Shown: one piece after another, positions 11,961 through 17,954 of the stretch
Numbering within the stretch: position 1 is the stretch's first letter
Layout: every line of letters begins with the position of its first letter
Origin: Streptomyces speibonae
GTDB taxonomy: Bacteria; Actinomycetota; Actinomycetes; Streptomycetales; Streptomycetaceae
Length of the DNA: 17,954 bases
Assembly: GCA_000715605.1 (NCBI GenBank)
Contig: KL568521.1
Coordinates: 23,819 to 41,772, forward strand
Direction: 5' to 3'
Position numbers and translations under genes: made by a program
Notes under the pieces: generated by a model
The model's input: only the letters and a program-made list of their open reading frames with translations
What the model was told of the DNA's origin: nothing
Database searches by the model: none

Positions 11961-12005
11961 AGCTCAACCGGCTGCTCACGGCCTCACGGCGGCGAACTCC
12001 GGGAA

Positions 12006-12117
12006 CTCTTCCACTGACACCTGCGCGGGTCGTCCGCATTTCAGCGGATCCTTCGGCCACCGCGCCCTCTGACGAGCGCACGGCAACGACCAGCGGTCTT
12101 TGGCTTCCGTGGAAGAG
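12006..12117 (-). ncRNA. Ribosomal protein L10 leader RNA
   Basis: The - strand RNA contains the hallmarks of the L10 leader. A CCAAAGACCGC strand faces GCGCAGGUGUC as an internal kinked helix. GGUCGU pairs with ACGACC, and CCGC-UGAAAU-GCGG forms an inner hairpin. A 9-bp outer pairing, CUCUUCCAC (complement of 12109-12117) with GUGGAAGAG (complement of 12006-12014), closes the element. By family knowledge, L10 or the L10-L12 complex binds here to repress rplJL. The downstream terminator at 11924-11960 suggests control by premature termination. Assignment is by motif recognition, not a covariance search. Confidence 0.75.
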
Positions 12118-12143
12118 TACGCGAACGGATCGGTGTCAGGCAA
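12114..12143 (-). promoter_or_regulatory. Weak candidate rplJ promoter
   Basis: TTGCCT (complement of 12138-12143) and TACTCT (complement of 12114-12119) are 18 bp apart on the - strand. The -10 overlaps the outer pairing strand of the L10 leader, so initiation here would remove that strand. The promoter and the 9-bp closing helix cannot both be used. Confidence 0.3.
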
Positions 12144-12148
12144 ATCGC

Positions 12149-13087
12149 CTAGGCGCCCGCTCCGAGGCCCTCCAGCTCCTTCATCATCTCCATGAAGTCG
12201 AAGGTGTCCTTCTCCGCCGGGGGCTCGACGTCGGCGGCCGCGCCGTAGTCGGAGTAGTGCGCGGTCATCTTCATCGCGCCCTCGTTCATCTGCAGGCCGA
12301 CAGTCATCTTGGCCGGGTAGTTGTCCTCGTTGACCCAGACCTCGGTGTCGTAGCCCTTCAGGCCCGTCTTCTTCATGTTGGCGACGAGCTGCTCGCGCTC
12401 CTTCTCGGTGAACACACCGTCGAGCGCCTTGTTGGCGTCGAGCATCTCCTCGATGGTCAGCGTGCCCTTGTAGTGCTGCGTCTGGACGCCGTCGACCTTC
12501 TCCGGGCCCACGTGCTTCAGGTTCTTCGACCCGAGCAGCAGGGCGAGCTGCTGCGCCGGGTCCTGGTTCATGTTCTCCATGCCCCCGGTCAACTGCTTCT
12601 GGATCTCCGGGTCGCCGGACGCCTCGGCGATGGCACCGAAGTCCATCTTCATCCAGCGCTTGCCGTCCATGTCGGCGGCCGCTTCCGCTCCCATGTCCAT
12701 GTACATGGCCTGGTCCACCATGATCATGCGGACCTGCTCGGGAGCGTCCGGGCTGCCCGCGGTGAGCGCGGAACCCTTCATGGTGACGTCCAGGACGGCC
12801 GGGTCCCAGCCCTGGACGCCGGACATCTCCATGGTGCCGCCGCCCTCCAGGCCGGCCGGCATCTCCATCGTCATGCGGACCTTGGAGGACTTGGCCTCCG
12901 AGGTGTTCTTGAAGGCGGCCTGGAGAACCTTCGTCATCTGGTTCTGCGTCTGCGCCTCGGACTGCGACGAGTCGGCTGCCTTCTTCTCGCTGCCGCCCTC
13001 GTCACCCCCACCACATCCGGCGACGCCGGCGACGACGGCCGCGGCCGTCAGACAGACACCCGCGCGCTTCCATGCGGACATCCCCAT
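12149..13087 (-). CDS. Secreted lipoprotein, LolA/LppX-like fold suspected
   Basis: 312 residues from the ATG at 13085-13087, preceded by GGGGTGGG. A second ATG two codons later is also possible. The frame is open farther upstream, but that part overlaps the rplA terminator and has no SD. The N-terminus is a classic lipoprotein signal: Lys7-Arg8, a hydrophobic core, then GVAGC with the lipidated Cys at residue 25. A Gly/Ser/Glu-rich linker follows. The mature part has alternating hydrophobic strands and is strikingly rich in Met (MEM, MIM, MYMDM, MKM patterns). This recalls the LppX/LprG or LolA-type half-barrel lipoproteins of actinobacteria, which bind lipids, but I assign the fold only tentatively. 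It lies between rplA and rplJ, separated from both by regulatory hairpins, so it is probably transcribed on its own. I recall a similar lipoprotein gene at this position in S. coelicolor. Confidence 0.8.
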   Translation of the reverse strand: MGMSAWKRAGVCLTAAAVVAGVAGCGGGDEGGSEKKAADSSQSEAQTQNQMTKVLQAAFKNTSEAKSSKVRMTMEMPAGLEGGGTMEMSGVQGWDPAVLDVTMKGSALTAGSPDAPEQVRMIMVDQAMYMDMGAEAAADMDGKRWMKMDFGAIAEASGDPEIQKQLTGGMENMNQDPAQQLALLLGSKNLKHVGPEKVDGVQTQHYKGTLTIEEMLDANKALDGVFTEKEREQLVANMKKTGLKGYDTEVWVNEDNYPAKMTVGLQMNEGAMKMTAHYSDYGAAADVEPPAEKDTFDFMEMMKELEGLGAGA

Positions 13088-13172
13088 GAGTCCCACCCCT
13101 GTGTTCTGTTTTCGCTGTGCAACGTCTGTGCGATCAGAAGAACGGTAACCCACGCCACGGACACTGTCGTAC

Positions 13173-13219
13173 GAGAAAGCCCGTCCCCACACCTGGCGAG
13201 GTGCGGGGACGGGCTTCTC
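13173..13219 (-). terminator. Terminator of the rplKA transcript
   Basis: A very long stem (13173-13194 with 13199-13219, one bulged A, one mismatch) capped by a 4-nt loop lies 33 bp past the rplA stop. It isolates rplKA from the lipoprotein gene. There is no U-run. Confidence 0.8.
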
Positions 13220-13252
13220 GAACGGCGGTGCGGGCCGGCCGGCCCGCCCGGC

Positions 13253-13978
13253 TCAGACCGCGGCCGGGTCCTCCTCGACGAGGAGGTTGCGGGTGCGGTT
13301 CGGGTCGAGCGGGATGCCGGGGCCCATCGTGGTGCTGATGGCGGCCTTCTTGATGTAGCGGCCCTTGGCGGCGGACGGCTTCAGACGGAGGATCTCCTCC
13401 AGCGCCGCGCCGTAGTTCTCCACCAGCTTGGTGTCGTCGAACGACGACTTGCCGATGATGAAGTGCAGGTTCGCGTGCTTGTCGACACGGAACTCGATCT
13501 TGCCGCCCTTGATGTCGTTGACGGCCTTGGCGACGTCCGGGGTCACGGTGCCGGTCTTGGGGTTCGGCATCAGACCACGGGGACCGAGCACGCGGCCGAG
13601 GCGGCCGACCTTGCCCATGAGGTCCGGGGTGGCGACGACGGCGTCGAAGTCCAGACGGCCCTTCGACACCTCGTCGATCAGCTCGTCGGCGCCGACGATG
13701 TCGGCGCCCGCGGCACGCGCGGCCTCGGCACGGTCACCGGTCGCGAAGACCAGGACCCGGGCGGTCTTACCGGTGCCGTGCGGGAGGTTCACGGTGCCAC
13801 GGACCATCTGGTCGGCCTTGCGCGGGTCGACACCCAGACGGAAGGCGACCTCGACGGTGCCGTCGAACTTGGTCGTGGACGTCTCCTTGGCGAGACGGAC
13901 GGCCTCGAGCGGGGCGTACAGCTTCTCCCGGTCGATCTTGGCGTCCGCAGCGCGGAGAGACTTGCTGCGCTTGCTCAC
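13253..13978 (-). CDS. rplA: 50S ribosomal protein L1
   Basis: 241 residues, the usual L1 length, from a GTG start (complement of 13976-13978) with an AGGAG SD (complement of 13985-13989) at 6 nt. The frame extends upstream without stops but has no conserved L1 sequence there. Conserved blocks include [20 protein letters not shown], the [18 protein letters not shown] loop and the C-terminal [13 protein letters not shown]1 binds 23S rRNA at the E-site stalk, and in many bacteria it represses the L11-L1 operon by binding its mRNA. I do not see an obvious L1 mimic site upstream of rplK. The gene is 82 bp after rplK and co-transcribed with it. Confidence 0.97.
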   Translation of the reverse strand: MSKRSKSLRAADAKIDREKLYAPLEAVRLAKETSTTKFDGTVEVAFRLGVDPRKADQMVRGTVNLPHGTGKTARVLVFATGDRAEAARAAGADIVGADELIDEVSKGRLDFDAVVATPDLMGKVGRLGRVLGPRGLMPNPKTGTVTPDVAKAVNDIKGGKIEFRVDKHANLHFIIGKSSFDDTKLVENYGAALEEILRLKPSAAKGRYIKKAAISTTMGPGIPLDPNRTRNLLVEEDPAAV

Positions 13979-14060
13979 TGAAAGCTCCTGTGGAATCTGA
14001 GGAGTCGTGGTCCGGGCCGAGCAGGCCCTGCCACTACTGCTTGGCGTACGGGGGTGGCGG

Positions 14061-14495
14061 TCAGCCCTCGACCGTGACGCCCATGGAACGGGCGGTGCCG
14101 GCGATGATCTTCTCGGCGGCGTCCAGGTCGTTGGCGTTGAGGTCGGGCATCTTGGTGGTGGCGATCTCACGGACCTGGTCACGCGTGATCTTCGCGACCT
14201 TGGTCTTGTGCGGCTCGCCGGAGCCCTTCTCCACGCCCGCGGCCTTGAGGATCATCTTGGCGGCCGGCGGGGTCTTGGTGATGAAGGTGAAGGAGCGGTC
14301 CTCGTAGACCGTGATCTCCACCGGGATCACCCAGCCGCGCTGCGACTCGGTCGCGGCGTTGTAGGCCTTGCAGAACTCCATGATGTTCACGCCGTGCTGG
14401 CCCAGCGCGGGGCCCACCGGCGGGGCCGGGTTGGCGGCACCGGCCTGGATCTGGAGCTTGATGAGCCCCGTGACCTTCTTCTTCTTGGGAGGCAT
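14061..14495 (-). CDS. rplK: 50S ribosomal protein L11
   Basis: 144 residues with an ATG start. GGAGAG sits close to the start and AAAGGA a little farther upstream. The N-terminal domain has the Pro-rich segment [20 protein letters not shown] (residues 22-41), where thiopeptides such as thiostrepton contact L11 on the ribosome. These prolines are intact, so target-based thiopeptide resistance is not suggested. The C-terminal rRNA-binding domain includes [13 protein letters not shown] and ends with [14 protein letters not shown]11 binds the GTPase-associated centre of 23S rRNA beside L10. The gene follows the nusG terminator and so should have its own promoter in 14496-14593. I could not identify one with confidence. 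Confidence 0.98.
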   Translation of the reverse strand: MPPKKKKVTGLIKLQIQAGAANPAPPVGPALGQHGVNIMEFCKAYNAATESQRGWVIPVEITVYEDRSFTFITKTPPAAKMILKAAGVEKGSGEPHKTKVAKITRDQVREIATTKMPDLNANDLDAAEKIIAGTARSMGVTVEG

Positions 14496-14593
14496 GGCTC
14501 TCCGGGTCCTTTCGATTCGGGTCCTGCCCGCGTCAGGGGGACAACCCGGACGCAGGCATACCGCACAACGATAACGGGTATGGATGTGCGGCT

Positions 14594-14640
14594 AAAAACC
14601 GAGCAGGTCAGACAAACGCGCGAGCGCTTGCCTGACCTGC
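14594..14640 (-). terminator. Intrinsic terminator after nusG
   Basis: On the - strand, a 9-bp stem (14603-14611 with 14632-14640) extends through two single mismatches with six more pairs to a small GC-rich loop, and is followed by TTTTT (complement of 14594-14598). This U-tract-bearing hairpin lies 33 bp after the nusG stop and separates secE-nusG from rplKA. Confidence 0.8.
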
Positions 14641-14673
14641 GCGGAAGCTGTGTGTCAGCCGATCACAGAAGCG

Positions 14674-15513
14674 CTAGTTCTTCTGGATCTGGTCGAAGGA
14701 GAGCTCGACCGGGGTCTCCCGGCCGAAGATCTCCACCAGGCCCTTGACCTTCTTGGAGTCGGGGTTGATCTCGTTGATGGTCGCCTGGAGCGTGGCGAAC
14801 GGGCCGTCGGTGACGGTGACCGAGTCGCCGACCTCGAAGTCCAGTACCTGGACCTCGACCTTGCGCTGCGGGGCCGGCTTGCCCTCGGCCTCGGCGGCCT
14901 CGCGGGCTGCCTTCTCCTCGGCCTCCGGGGCGAGCATCTTGACGATCTCGTCCAGCGTCAGCGGGTACGGGTCGTAGGCGTTGCCCACGAAGCCGGTGAC
15001 ACCGGGCGTGTTGCGGACGACGCCCCAGGACTCGTTCGTCAGGTCCATGCGGACCAGGACGTAGCCCGGGAGCTTGTTCTGCTTGATCGTCTTGCGGTCG
15101 CCGTTCTTGATCTGGACGACCTCCTCCTGCGGCACCTCGGCCTGGAAGATGTAGTCCTCGACGTTCAGCGAGACGGCGCGCTGCTCCAGGTTGGTCTTCA
15201 CCCGGTTCTCGTAGCCCGCGTAGGTGTGGATGACGTACCACTCGCCGGGGAGCGTGCGCAGTTCCTCGCGGAGCTTCTCGACCGGGTCGCGGTCGTCCTC
15301 GGGCTCTTCCCCGGCCTCCTCGGCCGCTTCCCCGGCTTCGGCGGTGCCGTCCGCCTCGGCGGTCTCGTCCGCGGTGGTGCCGGCAGCCTCGGCCTCGGCG
15401 GAGGCCCGGGTGTCCTCGACGTCCGCACCCTCGGCGGCGGCGAGCGCGTCCTCGGCGGACTCGGCCCCTTCGCCGTGAGGCTCAACGGCGTCGTTCACGT
15501 TCGGGTCAGACAC
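14674..15513 (-). CDS. nusG: Transcription termination/antitermination protein NusG
   Basis: 279 residues from a GTG start with GGAAGAAG upstream. Residues 1 to about 80 form an acidic, Ala/Glu/Asp-rich disordered extension that E. coli NusG lacks but streptomycete NusG proteins commonly have. The NGN domain (about 90-195) begins [20 protein letters not shown] and includes [13 protein letters not shown] and the [10 protein letters not shown] block, and binds the RNA polymerase clamp. A charged linker (about 196-218) leads to the KOW domain (about 226-260, [19 protein letters not shown]), which contacts Rho or ribosomal protein S10. It is encoded 80 bp after secE on the same transcript, separated by a small hairpin. 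Confidence 0.97.
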   Translation of the reverse strand: MSDPNVNDAVEPHGEGAESAEDALAAAEGADVEDTRASAEAEAAGTTADETAEADGTAEAGEAAEEAGEEPEDDRDPVEKLREELRTLPGEWYVIHTYAGYENRVKTNLEQRAVSLNVEDYIFQAEVPQEEVVQIKNGDRKTIKQNKLPGYVLVRMDLTNESWGVVRNTPGVTGFVGNAYDPYPLTLDEIVKMLAPEAEEKAAREAAEAEGKPAPQRKVEVQVLDFEVGDSVTVTDGPFATLQATINEINPDSKKVKGLVEIFGRETPVELSFDQIQKN

Positions 15514-15558
15514 GGTGGCTGCTTCTTCCTGGATACAGAGGGGTGGAACATGCGAAAG

Positions 15559-15581
15559 GAGCGCCGGGTACCTCGGCGCTC
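15559..15581 (-). terminator. Small hairpin between secE and nusG
   Basis: A perfect 8-bp stem (15559-15566 with 15574-15581) and 7-nt loop, followed on the - strand by CTTTCGC, lie just past the secE stop. It could act as a weak attenuator or mRNA-stability element rather than a full terminator. Confidence 0.4.
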
Positions 15582-15593
15582 TTCGCTCGGGGA

Positions 15594-15881
15594 TCAGCCG
15601 AAGACGTACTTGGCGGCGTTGCTGAGGCCATAGTCGAACAGGGTGATCAGGCCGATCATCACCACCACGAAGATGATCACTGCGGTCGTGTACGACGTCA
15701 GCTGGTTGCGGGTCGGCCAGACCACCTTGCGGAGCTCCGCAACGATCTGACGGTAGAAGAGCGCCAGGCGCTTCAGCGGGCCCTTCTTGGCCCGCTTGCC
15801 GCCCTTGCGGGTCTTCTTCTTGGAGTCAGGAGCCTCGTCCTGGGCATCAGGCATGTCGATGGAGCCCACGGCGTCCGTCAC
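15594..15881 (-). CDS. secE: Preprotein translocase subunit SecE
   Basis: 95 residues from a GTG start with AGGTGAGGA just upstream. In-frame starts at codon 5 (GTG) and codon 10 (ATG) are alternatives that would trim a non-conserved acidic tail. A Lys/Arg-rich stretch (about 21-38) precedes the conserved amphipathic helix with [14 protein letters not shown] single C-terminal TM follows (about 66-87, [18 protein letters not shown]). This is the short one-TM SecE typical of most bacteria. It clamps SecY in the SecYEG channel. It sits between tRNA-Trp and nusG, the classic arrangement. Confidence 0.96.
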   Translation of the reverse strand: MTDAVGSIDMPDAQDEAPDSKKKTRKGGKRAKKGPLKRLALFYRQIVAELRKVVWPTRNQLTSYTTAVIIFVVVMIGLITLFDYGLSNAAKYVFG

Positions 15882-15990
15882 TCGTCCTCACCTGATTCCG
15901 GGTCGTGGCCGTGCCGCGCCCGGTCTGAGCCCGCACGGCGGTGCATTGCTGTACGTACATGCGCACACATCCTGGCGATGGTGTGTGTAG

Positions 15991-16063
15991 CAGGGCCGGA
16001 GGGACTTGAACCCCCAACCGCTGGTTTTGGAGACCAGTGCTCTACCAATTGAGCTACGACCCT
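15991..16063 (-). tRNA. tRNA-Trp (anticodon CCA)
   Basis: A 73-nt cloverleaf on the - strand. The acceptor AGGGTCG pairs with CGGCCCT (one G-U). The D-arm stem is GCTC/GAGC. The anticodon stem CTGGT/ACCAG encloses the loop CTCCAAA, with CCA at the complement of 16028-16030. The T-arm contains GTTCAAGTC. The discriminator is G. The 3' CCA is not encoded (CTA follows), as is common in Streptomyces. It stands directly upstream of secE. Confidence 0.97.
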
Positions 16064-16084
16064 TTGTGCGCTCCCCAACGTACC

Positions 16085-16100
16085 GCATCCGGCCGGATGC
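16085..16100. repeat. Perfect 16-bp palindrome upstream of tRNA-Trp
   Basis: GCATCCGGCCGGATGC is fully self-complementary. It lies 22 bp upstream of the tRNA 5' end, between it and the promoter candidate. It may be a DNA-binding site or an RNA structure in the precursor. Confidence 0.5.
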
Positions 16101-16148
16101 TTGGTGTGCACCGGCTGAGTGCGGGCCGCTGAAGGCCAACGAGGTGAG

Positions 16149-16178
16149 AGTGTACGTGTTCCTGGGCCGGGCGTCGAA
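16149..16178 (-). promoter_or_regulatory. Candidate promoter for tRNA-Trp-secE-nusG
   Basis: On the - strand, TTCGAC (complement of 16173-16178) and TACACT (complement of 16149-16154) are 18 bp apart. TACACT is the same -10 hexamer as in the rpoB candidate. Transcription would begin about 80 nt before the tRNA. The region also lies between divergent tRNA-Trp and aspartate aminotransferase genes. No clear + strand promoter was found in 16064-16347. Confidence 0.4.
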
Positions 16179-16347
16179 CAGAAAGTCCCTGCGCCGGGCC
16201 GCCCCGGAGCCGGAACGGGGGAAGATCGTCCTGGCCACACGGCCGCGGCGCGGTGGATCCGGACTGGTGTCCACAGGTTTGCCCGGTCATGTTCAGTCGG
16301 TGAAACCCTCGTGCCCGGCGGGATCCGGGTCTGGAACGATGGGCCCC

Positions 16348-17574
16348 ATGAGCGCTGCAACCCCTCCCACCGAGCGCCGGGTCTCCGCCCGAGTCGGCGC
16401 GATCTCCGAGTCCGCCACCCTCGCCGTGGACGCCAAGGCCAAGGCCCTCAAGGCCGCCGGGCGACCGGTGATCGGCTTCGGCGCCGGTGAGCCCGACTTC
16501 CCGACGCCGGACTACATCGTCGAGGCCGCGATCGAGGCCTGCAAGAACCCGAAGTACCACCGCTACACACCGGCCGGCGGTCTGCCCGAGCTGAAGTCCG
16601 CGATCGCCGCCAAGACGCTGCGCGACTCGGGCTACGAGGTGGACCCGTCCCAGATCCTGGTCACCAACGGCGGCAAGCAGGCCATCTACGAGGCCTTCGC
16701 CGCGATCCTCGACCCGGGCGACGAGGTCATCGTCCCGGCGCCGTACTGGACGACGTACCCGGAGTCCATCCGGCTGGCCGGCGGTGTCCCGGTCGAGGTG
16801 GTCGCCGACGAGACGACCGGCTACCGCGTGAGCGTGGAGCAGCTGGAGGCGGCCCGCACCGAGCGGACGAAGGTCGTCCTCTTCGTGTCCCCCTCGAACC
16901 CGACCGGCGCGGTCTACAGCGAGGCCGAGACCGAGGCGATCGGCCGCTGGGCCGTCGAGCACGGCCTGTGGGTGCTCACCGACGAGATCTACGAGCACCT
17001 GGTCTACGGCGACGCGTCGTCCGTGTCCCTGCCCGCGCTGCTGCCCGAGCTGCGCGACAAGTGCGTCGTGGTCAACGGTGTGGCCAAGACGTACGCGATG
17101 ACGGGCTGGCGGGTCGGCTGGATCATCGGCCCGAAGGACGTGGTCAAGGCCGCGACCAACCTCCAGTCGCACGCCACGTCCAACGTCTCCAACGTGGCCC
17201 AGGTGGCCGCGCTCGCCGCCGTCTCCGGCGGTCTGGAGGCGGTCGCTGCCATGCGCGAGGCCTTCGACCGGCGGCGCAGGACCATCGTGCGGATGCTGAA
17301 CGAGATCGACGGCGTGGTGTGCCCGGAGCCCGAGGGCGCCTTCTACGCCTACCCCTCGGTGAAGGCGCTGATCGGCAAGGAGATCCGGGGCAAGCGGCCG
17401 CAGAACAGCGTGGAGCTGGCCGCGCTGATCCTGGAGGAGGCCGAGGTCGCGGTGGTGCCGGGTGAGGCGTTCGGCACGCCCGGCTATCTGCGGCTGTCGT
17501 ACGCGCTGGGCGACGAGGACCTCGTCGAGGGCGTGAGCCGGATCCAGAAGCTGCTGGCGGAGGCGCGGGACTGA
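16348..17574 (+). CDS. aspC: Aspartate aminotransferase (class I PLP-dependent, subgroup I-gamma/Ib type)
   Basis: 408 residues from the ATG at 16348, giving the N-terminus [20 protein letters not shown]. The frame is open far upstream and even overlaps the tRNA antisense. An ATG at 16339 is possible, and neither start has a strong SD. Fold-type I landmarks are present: [10 protein letters not shown] near the N-terminus, [20 protein letters not shown] with Asn184, DEIYEHLVY with Asp212 and Tyr215, and [13 protein letters not shown] with the PLP Schiff-base Lys247. Arg382 in YLRLSYA should bind the substrate alpha-carboxylate. The enzyme interconverts aspartate and 2-oxoglutarate with oxaloacetate and glutamate. 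Relatives of this subgroup can also use prephenate, so aromatic biosynthesis is an alternative or extra role. The gene is followed by a strong terminator. Confidence 0.93.
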   Translation: MSAATPPTERRVSARVGAISESATLAVDAKAKALKAAGRPVIGFGAGEPDFPTPDYIVEAAIEACKNPKYHRYTPAGGLPELKSAIAAKTLRDSGYEVDPSQILVTNGGKQAIYEAFAAILDPGDEVIVPAPYWTTYPESIRLAGGVPVEVVADETTGYRVSVEQLEAARTERTKVVLFVSPSNPTGAVYSEAETEAIGRWAVEHGLWVLTDEIYEHLVYGDASSVSLPALLPELRDKCVVVNGVAKTYAMTGWRVGWIIGPKDVVKAATNLQSHATSNVSNVAQVAALAAVSGGLEAVAAMREAFDRRRRTIVRMLNEIDGVVCPEPEGAFYAYPSVKALIGKEIRGKRPQNSVELAALILEEAEVAVVPGEAFGTPGYLRLSYALGDEDLVEGVSRIQKLLAEARD

Positions 17575-17587
17575 CCTCCGCGTCGGC

Positions 17588-17622
17588 ACAGGGGCGCCCG
17601 GACGCACTCCGGGCGCCCCTGT
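17588..17622 (+). terminator. Terminator after the aminotransferase gene
   Basis: A perfect 15-bp GC-rich stem (17588-17602 with 17608-17622) with a 5-nt loop begins 13 bp after the stop codon. There is no strong U-run, but the stem is among the most stable in the window and could work in both directions. Confidence 0.8.
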
Positions 17623-17709
17623 TCGTTGCCGCGCGTTCCTTTGTGCGAGCAAGACCACGAATGGGGAAAGCGCTACCGGGCCGGCCGGGGCGTACGGCAC
17701 GATCGACCG

Positions 17710-17954
17710 ATGGAGCGTGTACGTGATGTCTCTCAGCTGCCGAAGGCCCATCTGCACCTGCACTTCACCGGGTCCATGCGGCCCGCCACCCTGCTGGAGC
17801 TGGCCGACAAGTACGGGGTGCGCCTGCCCGAGGCGCTGACCGACGCGCTGACCAGCGGGGAGCCTCCGAGACTGCGCGCGACGGACGAGCGCGGCTGGTT
17901 CCGCTTCCAGCGGCTGTACGACGCGGCGCGCTCGTGTCTGCGGCAGCCGGAGGA
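17710..17954 (+). CDS. Adenosine deaminase family protein, 3' truncated by window edge
   Basis: 81 full codons are visible from the ATG at 17710, and the frame is open to the right edge. LPKAHLHLHFTGSMRPATL (from residue 10) has the HxH pair (His14 and His16) that binds the catalytic metal in the adenosine/AMP deaminase amidohydrolase family. The family's usual HxHLDG-type motif is here HLHFTGS. Adenosine deaminase converts adenosine to inosine in purine salvage. With only the N-terminal fifth visible, adenine deaminase or aminodeoxyfutalosine deaminase cannot be excluded, although the position after the aminotransferase matches what I recall of a Streptomyces adenosine deaminase gene. No clear SD precedes the ATG. 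An in-frame GTG lies at residue 4. Confidence 0.82.
   Translation, partial: MERVRDVSQLPKAHLHLHFTGSMRPATLLELADKYGVRLPEALTDALTSGEPPRLRATDERGWFRFQRLYDAARSCLRQPE

Noticed and set aside
12146..12155. CGCCTAGGCG palindrome over the lipoprotein stop codon
   Set aside because: It is short and coincides with the stop codon, with no further evidence of function.
13088..13192. Longer N-terminus for the lipoprotein (extra 35 codons)
   Set aside because: It would place coding sequence over the stem of the rplKA terminator, lacks an SD and would bury the lipoprotein signal peptide.
13979..14182. Upstream extension of rplA to 14182
   Set aside because: It overlaps rplK and has no L1 homology. The GTG at 13978 has a proper SD and gives the normal L1 length.
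15946..15960. Small palindromic TGTACGTACA between secE and tRNA-Trp
   Set aside because: Ten symmetric bases are easily expected by chance, and no associated promoter was convincing.
16006..16347. Extension of the aminotransferase frame back over the tRNA-Trp gene
   Set aside because: It is antisense to a clear tRNA and has no family sequence. The conserved N-terminus begins at 16348.

Overview
The window is a high-GC actinobacterial chromosome segment, almost certainly from Streptomyces. Three things point there: GC-rich third codon positions, frequent GTG/TTG starts, and a gene order (tRNA-Trp, secE, nusG, rplK, rplA, lipoprotein, rplJ, rplL, rpoB, rpoC) with protein sequences very close to the Streptomyces coelicolor set as I remember it. 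No insertion sequence, prophage, CRISPR array or other sign of recent transfer is visible.

Left part (1-2740, accessory). On the + strand a 5'-truncated gene for a small multi-TM protein resembling the Pycsar effector family (PycTM/DUF5706) lies 42 bp before a membrane-bound M48 (HtpX-like) metalloprotease. Both have Pro-rich tails. A convergent DUF1707/DUF4190 membrane protein follows on the - strand.

Central part (2738-16063, - strand), read right to left. tRNA-Trp(CCA), secE (translocase subunit) and nusG (transcription factor) come first, and a strong intrinsic terminator follows nusG. Then come rplK and rplA (L11, L1), closed by a long hairpin, and a Met-rich lipoprotein gene with its own start. 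Next is a structured L10 leader RNA with an attenuator-like hairpin, then rplJ and rplL (L10, L7/L12). A 600-bp intergenic region holds hairpins and a good promoter candidate. Last are rpoB and rpoC (RNA polymerase beta and beta'), ending in a terminator. The block supplies the ribosomal stalk and RNA polymerase core, each section apparently with its own control point.

Right part (16348-17954, + strand). A class I PLP-dependent aspartate aminotransferase with a strong terminator is followed by the start of an adenosine deaminase family gene cut by the window edge.

Most notable observations: RpoB carries Asn at residue 442 (E. coli 531), a key rifamycin-contact position that is normally Ser; the PycTM-like/M48 gene pair; and the L10 leader/attenuator. 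The rpoB start is best placed at a TTG with an ideal Shine-Dalgarno, giving 1161 residues.
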